Source: Candidatus Saccharimonadota bacterium (lineage in GTDB: Bacteria; Patescibacteriota; Saccharimonadia; Saccharimonadales; Saccharimonadaceae). From it: DNA of 64,000 nucleotides. The position numbers and the translations under genes are program-made. Below the pieces are notes generated by a model. It was not told where the DNA came from and ran no database searches. It saw only the letters and a list, made by a program, of their open reading frames with translations. Below are positions 42,288-51,663 of the stretch, piece by piece (the stretch's first letter is position 1; every line of letters begins with the position of its first letter). Location: assembly GCA_017510075.1 (NCBI GenBank), contig JAFWNY010000018.1:26579-90578 (forward strand), written 5' to 3'.

Positions 42288-43142
42288 TTACCACTTCCGG
42301 TATTTTTTGTGCAATTCTACGAGGACTTTGCTTTGCCTTATTCGGTGGAGATAGATTTGCGTGGACTTAATGTTGCTGTGGCCAATGAGCGCAAAGATTT
42401 CATCAACGGATGCGCCACGCTCTTCCAAATCTGCAACATACGAATGACGGATAGCGTGTGGATGAAAATCCAGCAAGCCGATTCTGTGGAAAGGTTCCTC
42501 AATTTTACGCCGGATGGTATTGTAAGCCATTGGACCCTCGCCAAATCTACCAGGCCACAGGTAGTCAGTGATGTGGTAGTCGTCGACGTAATTTTCAAGC
42601 AGTCTAGCGGTCTCACGGGAAATGTAAGTTTCTCGCTTTATCCGACCTTTTGCGATGAAATTTAGCTGTTGTCCATGGATTTCACTGAGCCGTAGCTTCG
42701 TCAATTCACCGGCACGCATTCCAGTATCAAAAGCAATTCGAATCATTAGCTCGGCGGTTTGGTCGCCAGCACGCGCGGCCGCCATTATTTGCTTTCGGGT
42801 GTAGAAGACTTGCTTATTAGCTGGCTCTTTCATCCTTTTTACAAGAGACAACTTTATTGGTATAATCAAACCCATCTCTCGGTGGTATGCAACGATGCAG
42901 CGAACATTCGATATGCTACGATTGAGAGATACTGGCCCAGCGCCGTGTTCTGCTCTTTCCTTTAGCCAGCTGCTTAGGAGAGCATTGGTAAGGTTGCGGA
43001 GGTCTTTTATACCGGTGTCGTAATAAAACCTATTAAAAGTCCACCTCTTCTCCATTATCGTCACTGGGCTCATCCCGCGGGTGCTGGAACACCAATCTAG
43101 GTATTCCTCCACCTGCTCCAAATAGTTATTTCGTTTTTTCAT
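42288..43142 (-). CDS. int: Phage tyrosine recombinase (integrase)
   Basis: 284 aa. SAM-like N-terminal core-binding domain, then the catalytic domain with R143 (DTGMRAGELTKL), H229 and R232 (HAIRHSY), H255 (IGHSNIKS) and nucleophile Y264. Size and lack of an arm-binding domain resemble XerC/D-type integrases. It is the only phage structural-side gene on the minus strand at the left end, pointing to the boundary. AAAGGA lies 12 nt before the ATG. Confidence 0.9.
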   Translation of the reverse strand: MKKRNNYLEQVEEYLDWCSSTRGMSPVTIMEKRWTFNRFYYDTGIKDLRNLTNALLSSWLKERAEHGAGPVSLNRSISNVRCIVAYHREMGLIIPIKLSLVKRMKEPANKQVFYTRKQIMAAARAGDQTAELMIRIAFDTGMRAGELTKLRLSEIHGQQLNFIAKGRIKRETYISRETARLLENYVDDYHITDYLWPGRFGEGPMAYNTIRRKIEEPFHRIGLLDFHPHAIRHSYVADLEERGASVDEIFALIGHSNIKSTQIYLHRIRQSKVLVELHKKYRKW

Positions 43143-43217
43143 AATTTAAGTCCTTTCTAAAATAAAATTAAAGATTTTTTGCCTACCCTACTATTATTTT
43201 TTATATATTTGATATGG

Positions 43218-43271
43218 GTGTGCGAATACGCACAGCGCCATCTGAAAGCCGGTGTGCGAATACGCACAGCG
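43218..43271. promoter_or_regulatory. Two copies of a palindromic operator-like site
   Basis: GTGTGCGAATACGCACAGCG occurs at 43218-43237 and 43252-43271. The core GTGCG-AATA-CGCAC is a dyad. It lies between the winged-helix gene and int, so it may bind that regulator or the integrase. Confidence 0.65.
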
Positions 43272-43396
43272 AAAACGGCTTATCCACAGACTTTTCCACC
43301 AAAAATGGCATAGTTTTACACAAGTTTTCCACAAGCAAGGTCTTGACACGAAAAACAGGGGCGGAAGCCCCTGCAAGTGCATTTTTGTTGTGAAAA

Positions 43397-43672
43397 TTAC
43401 AATATCTTGTATCTCGGCTTCCTATTCTGGTTTTGCCCAGCCAAGTAGTCTATGAGACCCAGCTTTTTTAATTCTCCTCTAGCACGGTTCAATCTAAAAC
43501 GGTCAAAGTGCAGCCCACGCTCCACATAGTTGCTATCGAGGGTGAAATACCCATGGTCATCTGGCTTTCTACGTTTTTCAATGTACCGCAAATAACCATA
43601 GAGGATGACCGCATCGCCTCTCATCTTTCCTATGAGGTCTGTTCTGACCTTTAGATATTTCAATTCCGCCAT
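43397..43672 (-). CDS. Small winged-helix DNA-binding protein
   Basis: 91 aa from 43672 (GAGGTAAG upstream). The layout MRGDAVILYGYLRYIEKRRK, then HFDRFRLNRARGELKKLGLI followed by a basic wing, is the winged-helix form seen in phage regulators and RepA-type N-termini. It sits next to int and faces the duplicated operator-like sites, so a lysogeny or excision regulator is a reasonable guess. Confidence 0.6.
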   Translation of the reverse strand: MAELKYLKVRTDLIGKMRGDAVILYGYLRYIEKRRKPDDHGYFTLDSNYVERGLHFDRFRLNRARGELKKLGLIDYLAGQNQNRKPRYKIL

Positions 43673-43809
43673 TGATATTCTTACCTCGCTTACATTTTGA
43701 GGTGACAATGACAAAACCTCACAAAAGACTGCGGTCAAATGTGAGGTTTAATTGAAATTCGTGTCTATTTGATTATACCAAATTAGGGGCATTTTGTCCA
43801 CCCAGAACC

Positions 43810-43836
43810 GCCAAAGAATACCGATTATGATATAAT
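43810..43836 (+). promoter_or_regulatory. Phage module promoter 1
   Basis: GCCAAAGA, 13 bp, TATAAT (43831-43836) preceded by TTATGA. No TTGACA-like -35. Same plan at 49903 and, without the first G, at 58261. Confidence 0.65.
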
Positions 43837-43853
43837 AAAGGTAAGACACAATC

Positions 43854-43885
43854 GCGTCCGTAGCGCAGGCTACAGACGCTTTTTT
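43854..43885 (+). terminator. Leader terminator of phage module 1
   Basis: 11-bp stem GCGTCCGTAGC/GCTACAGACGC (one mismatch) with loop GCAG and T6, only about 15 nt after the expected RNA start. CACAA before and TTGTG after can extend the stem. Downstream genes would be silent unless readthrough occurs. Confidence 0.85.
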
Positions 43886-43916
43886 GTTGTGCCAAATAAC
43901 ATCGTTAGGAGATGAC

Positions 43917-44357
43917 ATGAACAAAGAGCTAACAGTTCGAGAGTTTAACAGTGTAATCACCACGCGTGTTTTATTGGATAGACTCCAAATGCACGGCAAG
44001 GTGAGAGAGGAGTTTCATTACGAAGAGCTAGTGCAAAGCACACTTTTTGCTTTGAACCCGCTACTGCGAGAATACGGGCTGGGAGAAATTTGGGCAATCA
44101 AAAATAAATACTCCAAGCGGCTCTATCTGCTCCACAGCGTGACAAAACGTCTGGTCTGCGAAGTGGGTATTGTGAGCGACCGCCAATCAGACGGCAAATG
44201 TATTCGTCCTCGCATTGTGTTGGTCAATCGTAAGGAAATAATTTCCCCTAACGAAAACTTTATTAAATTGGTTGAGGCCGCCGCAGTTCCGCGCGGTCCG
44301 CGCCGACCATTTACAGAAAGGAATCAAAATGAGCGAAACTATCAACGTAGAGCCTAA
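43917..44357 (+). CDS. Phage protein of unknown function
   Basis: 146 aa from 43917 (AGGAGATGAC upstream). First gene after the module 1 leader terminator. Alpha/beta-looking with a basic, Arg-rich C-terminus. No family recognised; position just before head genes suggests packaging or regulation. The 3' end overlaps the next gene by 29 nt. Confidence 0.6.
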   Translation: MNKELTVREFNSVITTRVLLDRLQMHGKVREEFHYEELVQSTLFALNPLLREYGLGEIWAIKNKYSKRLYLLHSVTKRLVCEVGIVSDRQSDGKCIRPRIVLVNRKEIISPNENFIKLVEAAAVPRGPRRPFTERNQNERNYQRRA

Positions 44358-44640
44358 TGAAAGTGGGCGCGTCATCATCAAACTTTATGGTAAAGAAATG
44401 GAGATAGACGACAGTATGTTTGATGAGAATGGCCAAGCCGAAATCAAAGCATTTGGCAAAGATTATGTAGTCGAATGTGAAGCCAAGAAAGCAAAAAAGA
44501 CCACCAAGAGAGCCACTCGCAAATCCAAGAAAGTTGAAGAAACCCTAGAGGAGGAACCCGCTGTCGAGTCCGATGAGGTCAACGACGCTGAACCAGTACA
44601 GGAAGATAGCGACCAAGATGATACTACCGAGGGAGAATAA
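44329..44640 (+). CDS. Acidic phage protein of unknown function
   Basis: 103 aa from 44329 (AAAGGAATC upstream). The first half is a small beta-rich domain (SGRVIIKLYGKEMEID); a Lys-rich segment and a Glu/Asp-rich tail follow. Function unknown. Confidence 0.55.
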   Translation: MSETINVEPNESGRVIIKLYGKEMEIDDSMFDENGQAEIKAFGKDYVVECEAKKAKKTTKRATRKSKKVEETLEEEPAVESDEVNDAEPVQEDSDQDDTTEGE

Positions 44641-44643
44641 ACG

Positions 44644-45021
44644 ATGGATATAGTGGGTGTGGTTATTACCACTGTGGGTAGCATAATTGTAGCACTGATT
44701 ACCGTTGGGCTTCCGTTAATGGTAAAAGTGAAAAATGAAGTTAGGGCCGCCAATAATGAATCACGCGATGATATTCTCAAAGCCGTTGCTGGAGTCAAAG
44801 CAGATGTAGCTGGCAATAGTCGGCTCACCGTAGCGACAGCCAGAGCGAAACTGGAAGATATCTATCAGCGATACAAAGATAAGAAAGTATTACCTCAAAA
44901 AACGTGGCTTCTGGTATGTGAATTACACGAAGCCTACAAGTCAATCATTATTGACGGCCACACGCCGAATTCGTGGGCAGATTCGTTGTATGAGGAGATG
45001 GAGAAATGGGAAAAGCAGTAG
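44644..45021 (+). CDS. Phage membrane-anchored helical protein, holin-like
   Basis: 125 aa. One N-terminal membrane helix (VGVVITTVGSIIVALITVGL) is followed by a charged helical body. Size and layout resemble LL-H type holins, but a lysis role is not shown and no endolysin is adjacent. It overlaps the small terminase gene by 16 nt. Confidence 0.5.
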   Translation: MDIVGVVITTVGSIIVALITVGLPLMVKVKNEVRAANNESRDDILKAVAGVKADVAGNSRLTVATARAKLEDIYQRYKDKKVLPQKTWLLVCELHEAYKSIIIDGHTPNSWADSLYEEMEKWEKQ

Positions 45022-45431
45022 AAAAAGAGGCAAAAAAGACAACTCCAAAGGTTGCTCCGAAAACCTCTGTTTCTGCTGCTAAAAAAACGGCACGAAAACG
45101 GATTACAAAAAGCCAACGAAATGCCAATGGCACTTTCAAAAAAGGAAATGCTGGCGGTGGTCGTAGGCCAGAACTTATGTCTGCAAGAATGCAAGCAAAG
45201 ATTATGGCCGCCGAAGACCCAGAACTACTCCAAAGCGTACTTAAAAACTTATACAAAATTGCTTCTGACCCAACTCATCCACAATGCACGAACGCTGCCG
45301 ATAAAATCATCAAAATGGTTGGTGGATACGACCCAACTGAGACCAAAGATGTAACGCAGCACAAGCACGAACGCGTTTACAAGGGATTAACCCTTGAACA
45401 AATCAATAAATTATTGGAAGAAAAGAAATGA
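45006..45431 (+). CDS. Terminase small subunit-like protein
   Basis: 141 aa. A Lys/Thr-rich N-terminus precedes RNANGTFKKGNAGGGRRPEL, a DUF5681-like motif, and a helical C-terminal part. It directly precedes and overlaps the large terminase gene by four bases, supporting a DNA-recognition role in packaging. Confidence 0.65.
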   Translation: MGKAVEKEAKKTTPKVAPKTSVSAAKKTARKRITKSQRNANGTFKKGNAGGGRRPELMSARMQAKIMAAEDPELLQSVLKNLYKIASDPTHPQCTNAADKIIKMVGGYDPTETKDVTQHKHERVYKGLTLEQINKLLEEKK

Positions 45432-46858
45432 CAACAAAGCTAGACAACGATACCATCCTAGAGTTGAAACTAGAGCGTGCTAGAATCAGCTTTTGGCATT
45501 TTTGTCAGCTAATGTTCCCCAAATTTTTCACAGATGACCGCAAGTATCTCCGTGAAATTTGCGACAGCGTTCAAGAGTTTGTGTTTAACGATGAAGAGCA
45601 CTTTCTTATTGTTAATGCCCCACCACGCCATGGTAAATCGCTTATCGCCCAATGCCTAACTGCGTGGCTATTTGGACTTAGCACCAACTATCGCGTTATG
45701 ACCGGCTCATATAATGAACGTCTTTCTGGCCTATTCGCTCGCACTGTCCGTAATATGATTATGACCGAAAAGGTGGGCGATAATATCGTCTACTCTGATA
45801 TCTTTCCAGATACAGCCGTCAAATATGGTGAAGCAGCGGCGGCAATGTGGTCGCTTGAGGGTAGCAATCAGCCAAATTATCTAGCCACATCTCCGTCTGG
45901 TACTGCCACTGGGTTTGGTTGCCATTTCTTGATTATTGATGACATTATCAAAGAGGCAGAAGAAGCTTACAATGAAAATGTATTGGACGGTCACTGGTCT
46001 TGGTTCACTAATACTATGCTATCTCGTCTCGAAGAGCCACGTAAGACCATTATCATTATGACTCGTTGGGCGAACGGAGACCTTGCAGGACGAGCGTTTG
46101 ATGCGTTTGGCGATAAAGTCCGGTCTATCACATATAAAGCCGTCCATGACAACGGGAAAATGCTCTGTGACGGCATTTTGTCAAAAGAAGCCTACGACCT
46201 TATCACGCAGGAAATGAATGCAGATATTGTGGAGGCCAACTATAATCAGAAGCCAATCGATGTGCAAGGTCGTCTCTATAAAGATTTCAAAGAGTACGAA
46301 ATCGCTCCAGACGGTCCAGTACAAAACTACACAGATACCGCCGATACCGGCACTGATTTCCTCTGCTCTATCAATTACGTAGTGTTTGACAAAGAGGTTT
46401 ATGTTACCGGTGTTGTATTCACCGATGAAGCTATGGAAAAAACTGAACCAGAAGTTGCCGACCTGCTCTTCTCCGGCAACGTGAACAAGGCGGTAATTGA
46501 GAGCAATAATGGCGGGCGTGGTTTTGCGCGTAATGTTGGCACAATTCTAAAACAAAAATATCAATCAAATCGCACGATAATTACTCCGCAAGCCCAGACG
46601 AGAAATAAGGAATCTCGCATCCTCGCTTCGTCTGCATGGGTGCAGAACCACGTCTATATGCCAAAGGGTTGGCGCATCAGGTTCCCTGAGTTCTATAAGC
46701 AGGTCATGAAATACCAACGCAAAGGCAAGAATGAACATGACGACGCGGTAGATGTACTTGCGGCCATCTACGAAGCAGTGACGAATGACCGCAAGATTAA
46801 ATTCCTCGACCGACCACCAGGCGAGGATACAAGAGATAGAGTTCTAAGGATGCTATGA
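45428..46858 (+). CDS. terL: Terminase large subunit
   Basis: 476 aa. Packaging ATPase with Walker A NAPPRHGKS (about 63-71) and Walker B HFLIIDDI (about 166-173), coupling region IIIMTRWANGD, and a C-terminal RNase-H-like nuclease with acidic residues in TADTGTDF, VIESNNGG and EHDDAVDVL. It cuts and pumps phage DNA through the portal encoded next. Confidence 0.92.
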   Translation: MTTKLDNDTILELKLERARISFWHFCQLMFPKFFTDDRKYLREICDSVQEFVFNDEEHFLIVNAPPRHGKSLIAQCLTAWLFGLSTNYRVMTGSYNERLSGLFARTVRNMIMTEKVGDNIVYSDIFPDTAVKYGEAAAAMWSLEGSNQPNYLATSPSGTATGFGCHFLIIDDIIKEAEEAYNENVLDGHWSWFTNTMLSRLEEPRKTIIIMTRWANGDLAGRAFDAFGDKVRSITYKAVHDNGKMLCDGILSKEAYDLITQEMNADIVEANYNQKPIDVQGRLYKDFKEYEIAPDGPVQNYTDTADTGTDFLCSINYVVFDKEVYVTGVVFTDEAMEKTEPEVADLLFSGNVNKAVIESNNGGRGFARNVGTILKQKYQSNRTIITPQAQTRNKESRILASSAWVQNHVYMPKGWRIRFPEFYKQVMKYQRKGKNEHDDAVDVLAAIYEAVTNDRKIKFLDRPPGEDTRDRVLRML

Positions 46859-46869
46859 AAGGAGCGAAT

Positions 46870-48315
46870 ATGAACAAAGAAGCATTACAACCTACTGGGT
46901 GGAACAAGAATGTTAAGACTCCTCACACCGAGCGCAGGCATCTTTTCACTCTTCCAGTAGGAACAGAATTAACTCCACAGATTTTGAAAAAGTTTATGGA
47001 GATTCACAAAGAAGATATCAAGCAATTCAACCGTCTTGAATCTTACCTTGATGGTGATTTACCAGAGATGGAGCGTATTGCACCAAACCCATTGCTCGTG
47101 GTAAACGATTTTGCTGGCTACATTACTACTCTCAGCTCATCATATTTGGTAGGCGAGCCAGTGCAATACCAAGCGAGTAAAAATGTCGATATCAGTGCTA
47201 TCACTGATGCCTACTTACAGCAAAGCATCTCCGACCTCGACTCGGAACTAGCCGAGGACTGTTCAATCTACGGTAAAGCTTATGAAATGATTTATGCCGA
47301 TGAGGAAGCCAACATTCTTTCGGCTAAGCTTGATGTGCGCAATACTATCGTAATTCGTGACAATACTTTTCGTCACGATATGATGTATGCGGTGTATTTT
47401 ATGCCAGTACTAAATGAGAACGGTGAGATTATACAAGACGTATTTGATATAACAGTATTAGATGAAGTCAATACAGCCAAATATCGCATAAAAGGCGAAA
47501 GTTGGGAGGAATTACAGGCACCGACTCCTCACGAAATGGGTGCTGTTCCGGTGGTAGAATATGTAAATAACCGTCGTTTTCGTGGTGATTTCGAGGCGGT
47601 AATTGCGCTAATTGACGCTTACAACATTTTGCAATCAGACCGCGTGATAGACCGTGAGGCGCTGGTAGATGCAATTCTAGCATTTGAGGGCGTAGATATG
47701 GACGAAAAGACGATGGAAGAGGTAAAAGAACATCGTGTCATTGGTCTTCCACCAGATTCGCGTGCTGAGTATATCATTAAGAACATCAATGAGGCCGATG
47801 CGGACGTACTTCGTAAAACTATCGCTAGTGACATCCATAAATTCGCAATGGTACCAGATATGAGTGATGAGAAATTTGCCGGTAATTCAACTGGTGTAGC
47901 TCTGGGATATAAGCTATTGCCGTTCGAGGAACGCACCCAGCGTAAAGAGCGCTATTTCGAGCGTGGACTACGCCAGCGGTTCATTATCTACAATAATTTC
48001 TTACATCTAAAAAATAAGATGGAAACCGTAGCGACATCGGAGGTTGACGTTATCTTTACTCGTGGATTGCCAAAGAATGACCTTGAGATGTCACAGATTG
48101 CCGCTAACTACGCTGGTCTCGGCCTTGTTAGCAAAACTACTCAATCTGCTCAGATTTCTTACGTGCGTGATGCGGAGGAAGAGGTCAGATTGGCAGCCGA
48201 GGAAGATGAAAAAGAATTACAACGTGGTGCTGGCAACTACGGTACTAGCGACCCGAATGAGGAAAATGAGGACGGAAAGCCAAAAAGTAATGAATCGCTA
48301 GATGATTTGGAGTAG
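46870..48315 (+). CDS. Portal protein, SPP1 gp6-like
   Basis: 481 aa from 46870, chosen for AAAGGAGCGAAT upstream. Contains YITTLSSSYLVGEPVQYQAS, an SPP1-type portal landmark, and a helical stem region; the C-terminus is acidic. Forms the DNA entry ring of the capsid. Confidence 0.85.
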   Translation: MNKEALQPTGWNKNVKTPHTERRHLFTLPVGTELTPQILKKFMEIHKEDIKQFNRLESYLDGDLPEMERIAPNPLLVVNDFAGYITTLSSSYLVGEPVQYQASKNVDISAITDAYLQQSISDLDSELAEDCSIYGKAYEMIYADEEANILSAKLDVRNTIVIRDNTFRHDMMYAVYFMPVLNENGEIIQDVFDITVLDEVNTAKYRIKGESWEELQAPTPHEMGAVPVVEYVNNRRFRGDFEAVIALIDAYNILQSDRVIDREALVDAILAFEGVDMDEKTMEEVKEHRVIGLPPDSRAEYIIKNINEADADVLRKTIASDIHKFAMVPDMSDEKFAGNSTGVALGYKLLPFEERTQRKERYFERGLRQRFIIYNNFLHLKNKMETVATSEVDVIFTRGLPKNDLEMSQIAANYAGLGLVSKTTQSAQISYVRDAEEEVRLAAEEDEKELQRGAGNYGTSDPNEENEDGKPKSNESLDDLE

Positions 48316-48318
48316 TTT

Positions 48319-49794
48319 ATGACTCTACCTAGTGATAAGTACTGGAGTGAGCGTTCGCTAGAGCGTTTGACGGAAGCAGAAAGACGGTCTCTGCCATATA
48401 TGCGGGAGATTCAACAAGTCTATAAACTTGCCGCCAAACGCACCGTAGAACAGGTGAAAGAAATGTACGCTGCCTACTATGCGAGAGAGGGCTTTGATAG
48501 TGTTGCGCTCGATAAGGTGGCTACAAACGGTGATATCAAAAAATTCTTGAAAGATATGGCCAATGCGGGATTGGATACTCGTTTGCCGGACAATTACAAA
48601 GGTAAAATGAGCCGACTAGAAATGATGCACGCGCAGATGTGGGGTGAAATCAATAAGGCGGCTAAAAAAGAGATAGAAATTTCTGGCAAATCATATCGCA
48701 AGACGTTCTCGAACTCTTATTATCGCTCCGTCTACGATACCATACGTGGAACAAAGATGCCAAACGCTTTTTCGGTGCTAGATACCAGAATCGTTGAAAA
48801 AGTGTTGCAGACCAAATTTTATGGCTCACGATATTCCGAGAGAGTATGGCGAAGCACTGACAAATTGGCTGGTTCACTCCACGAGATACTAGGTAAAGCT
48901 ATCGCAACTGGCCAAGCACCGGCAAAAACTATCCAAGAGGTAATGGAACGATTTGGTGTTAAACAATATGAGGCAGCGCGGTTGGTACGGACTGAGACTA
49001 ATTATTTTGAAAATCAGGCAGAACTGGAAGCTTATGAAGAGCTAGATATCGAACGCTACCAATTTATTGCCACGCTGGACGAACGAACCTCTGATATTTG
49101 CAGAGAACACGACCACAAGGTGTATTTGGTGAAAGAGGCTAAACAAGGCGATAATGTGCCGCCACTCCATCCGAATTGCCGAAGCGCAATTAAACCTTAT
49201 TTTGGCGAAGAATATGAATCTAAATATCGTATTGCCAGAAATGCCAAAGGCGAGAATTACCTAACTGCTAACCAACCATATAATTCGTGGTTCAAAGAAG
49301 TCCAAACGATGGCCGCTACGGGCGCCACGAGCGTTACTAGCGGGCCTACGATGACCGGTAGGTTAGTTGATTCGCAAATCATGTCCAACATAGGCGTAAC
49401 ACCCGAATACTGGCGAAATAACATGGAACCTGGTGAAAGGTCATTTGCTAGGACTTATGGTCAAGAACACGATATTGCATGGATTGATAAACTCTCGCGA
49501 AAAGACCCAGATACTGGTGTACCACTAGAAACCAACGACTACAAAGTGGGGCGCACAATGTGGGAGCTTAAAACACCAAGCAAAAAGCTCAAATACTCTT
49601 CGATTTCTAGTTCAATTAGCAGAGCTGCCAAGAGTGGCTACAAGAAGAACTTTATGATAAATCTCGGCAGTCGTCGCTTAACTAAGGCGCTTGAAGAAAA
49701 GCTCTCAAATTACAATCTAGTCCATGGCACCAAAATCCGCCGTCTCCATGTCTGGAGTCGTGGCAAAGAGATAGTGATAAAGCTCAAAAAATAA
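48319..49794 (+). CDS. MuF minor head protein fused to CdiA-type tRNase-like toxin domain
   Basis: 491 aa. Residues ~160-300 are a MuF/SPP1 gp7 domain (VRTETNYFENQAELEAYEEL, DERTSDICREHDHKVY, PPLHPNCRSAIKPYF). Residues ~365-491 are unrelated to head morphogenesis. They begin near MEPGERSFARTYGQEHDI and carry the PD-(D/E)xK-like core GRTMWELKTPSKK (E416, K418) plus ISRAAKSGYKKNFMINLGSR, resembling the CdiA C-terminal tRNase fold. MuF polymorphic toxins of temperate phages have this build. No obvious immunity gene follows; the next gene starts 250 nt away and is the scaffold. Confidence 0.72.
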   Translation: MTLPSDKYWSERSLERLTEAERRSLPYMREIQQVYKLAAKRTVEQVKEMYAAYYAREGFDSVALDKVATNGDIKKFLKDMANAGLDTRLPDNYKGKMSRLEMMHAQMWGEINKAAKKEIEISGKSYRKTFSNSYYRSVYDTIRGTKMPNAFSVLDTRIVEKVLQTKFYGSRYSERVWRSTDKLAGSLHEILGKAIATGQAPAKTIQEVMERFGVKQYEAARLVRTETNYFENQAELEAYEELDIERYQFIATLDERTSDICREHDHKVYLVKEAKQGDNVPPLHPNCRSAIKPYFGEEYESKYRIARNAKGENYLTANQPYNSWFKEVQTMAATGATSVTSGPTMTGRLVDSQIMSNIGVTPEYWRNNMEPGERSFARTYGQEHDIAWIDKLSRKDPDTGVPLETNDYKVGRTMWELKTPSKKLKYSSISSSISRAAKSGYKKNFMINLGSRRLTKALEEKLSNYNLVHGTKIRRLHVWSRGKEIVIKLKK

Positions 49795-49902
49795 CCCCTC
49801 GCCTCCGCTTTCCGTATGTTATTTCAATACCGCAGAGGTAGGGGTTACATAACCATATTGTAGCATAAATACCCATTTTAGTAAAGTTAGGCAAAATTAT
49901 TA

Positions 49903-49929
49903 GCGAAAGATAAACACTTATGATATAAT
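49903..49929 (+). promoter_or_regulatory. Phage module promoter 2
   Basis: GCGAAAGA, 13 bp, TATAAT (49924-49929) preceded by TTATGA; same spacing as module promoter 1. Confidence 0.65.
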
Positions 49930-49940
49930 TGTTTTAGGAC

Positions 49941-49998
49941 AATCGCGACCTCATAGGTTTAGCGATTTTTTCTTTGCGGCCTAGATGGTCGCATTTTT
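49941..49998 (+). terminator. Leader terminators of phage module 2
   Basis: First hairpin AATCGC (49941-49946) with GCGATT (49962-49967) and a T6 run. A competing longer stem pairs GCGACC (49945-49950) with GGTCGC (49987-49992), followed by ATTTTT. The two share bases and cannot form together. Confidence 0.75.
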
Positions 49999-50048
49999 GT
50001 TGTTCGTAATACTAAGCTGAGAAGCGTAAATCGAAAGGAAGATTAGAA

Positions 50049-50633
50049 ATGCCACAGCCAATCAATGGTACAAACGACAACTCTAACGCCACAAATCCCG
50101 CTGGAAACGGAACACCTGCCGAACCAGCGCAAGGGAGCGAACCAAAAGGTGACGCCAAAAAGACCTTTACACAGGAAGAGGTTGATGCAATCGTTAGCAA
50201 GCGTGTGAATGAGCTCAACGCTAAAAACGAGGAAGCAACCAAGACTGCAATCAAGGACGCCCTTGAGGATTATGACCGCAAGGCGAAAATGACTGCGGAT
50301 GAAAAGGCCCAGGCGGAACTCGACGAGCAGCGCAAGGAAGTCGAGAAAGCGAAACGCGAAGTAGCTCTTCGTGAAAACCGAGCGACAGCTCGCGAACTTC
50401 TCCAAGAGAAAGGTATCGACGAAAGCTCTGAAATCCTAGATTTCGTAGTTACCGAGGACGAAGCTGAGACTAAAAAGAGAGTAGAGGCATTTGCCAAATC
50501 TTTCGATAAATCAGTGGAAGCCAATGTGACGAAGAAACTAGCAAAACAAACTCCGGTTGACCCAGCGTCAGCCCCAAGGCCATCAGGCGGAGACAAGATT
50601 AAGAGCACGCACGAGCTTCTCTATGGGAAATAA
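50049..50633 (+). CDS. Capsid scaffold protein, DUF4355-like
   Basis: 194 aa. Polar Asn/Pro/Gly-rich N-terminus, then KTFTQEEVDAIVSKRVNELN and a long charged coiled coil, the usual scaffold build. It directly precedes the major capsid gene. Confidence 0.8.
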   Translation: MPQPINGTNDNSNATNPAGNGTPAEPAQGSEPKGDAKKTFTQEEVDAIVSKRVNELNAKNEEATKTAIKDALEDYDRKAKMTADEKAQAELDEQRKEVEKAKREVALRENRATARELLQEKGIDESSEILDFVVTEDEAETKKRVEAFAKSFDKSVEANVTKKLAKQTPVDPASAPRPSGGDKIKSTHELLYGK

Positions 50634-50654
50634 ACTTTGAGAAAGGATTAAGTT

Positions 50655-51632
50655 ATGGCTTTAACATTAGCAGATGCCAAGCAGCTATCTCAGGATAAGC
50701 TGACAAACATCGTTATTGACGAATTCCAAACCTCTCCTTTGCTTTCTGCCCTACAGTTTGACGACACTGTTAAACCACAAGGCGGAGATAGCCTTACTTA
50801 TGTGTACAACCGTATTAAGACACAGGCAACAGCTGCCACTCGTGCCATCAATACTGAGTATGTCCCACAAGAGACTATCACTGAGCAGGTAGCGGTGAAC
50901 CTATCTATTCTAGGTGGTGCGTTCAATATCGACCGTGTGCTTGCTAAGCACGAAAAACAGGTTGTGAACCAAGTAGAGTTCCAGACTGCCCAAAAAGCAA
51001 AGGCTGCGATTGCTCTATTCAACGACCTTGTAATCAACGGTAATACTTCAATTGACGAGAATGCCTTTAATGGTATCGACAAGATGGTTACCGGAACTGC
51101 AACTGAAATCAACGCAGGTGAGGACGCTGTAATTGACCTATCCACAATGGAGAAAATCCAGGCCAACTACGCACAGTTCCTATACTTCCTACGTAAGGTT
51201 CAAGCTGCTATGGACGGAACTACAGATTTCCTAATCAACTCTGATTTGTGGACTGTATTCCAGACAGTCGCCGATATCACCAAGAACGTTTACTATACTC
51301 GTGACGAGCTAGGAAACGAAATTGGTCACTTTGGCAACGTAAATCTAATCAAGATGGGTGATAAGGCTGGTTCTACCAACCCAATCATTAAGACTGATGC
51401 AGATGGAATCACAACTCTATATGCTATCCGTCGTGGTCTTGATGGTGTTCACGCTGTAAGCCCAGATGGAAGCAACATCGTTTCCGTCTATGCTCCAGAC
51501 CTAAGCACTCCTGGTGCTGTCAAGAAAGGTGAAGTTGAGTTTATCTCATCACTAGCCGTAAAGACAAGCAAAGCTGCTGCTGCTCTACGTGGACTAAAGG
51601 TTGCCGCTGGTAACGGTGGTGGCGAGTCTTAA
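50655..51632 (+). CDS. Major capsid protein
   Basis: 325 aa. Starts MALTLADAKQLSQDKLTNIV; DEFQTSPLLSALQFDD and the long helix with QVEFQTAQKAKAAIALFN fit a HK97-fold coat protein. GAGAAAGGAT lies upstream. Codon use is consistent with high expression, and the gene follows the scaffold. Confidence 0.88.
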   Translation: MALTLADAKQLSQDKLTNIVIDEFQTSPLLSALQFDDTVKPQGGDSLTYVYNRIKTQATAATRAINTEYVPQETITEQVAVNLSILGGAFNIDRVLAKHEKQVVNQVEFQTAQKAKAAIALFNDLVINGNTSIDENAFNGIDKMVTGTATEINAGEDAVIDLSTMEKIQANYAQFLYFLRKVQAAMDGTTDFLINSDLWTVFQTVADITKNVYYTRDELGNEIGHFGNVNLIKMGDKAGSTNPIIKTDADGITTLYAIRRGLDGVHAVSPDGSNIVSVYAPDLSTPGAVKKGEVEFISSLAVKTSKAAAALRGLKVAAGNGGGES

Positions 51633-51663
51633 TCGATAACCCCGATTGAGAGAAAGGATAAAG

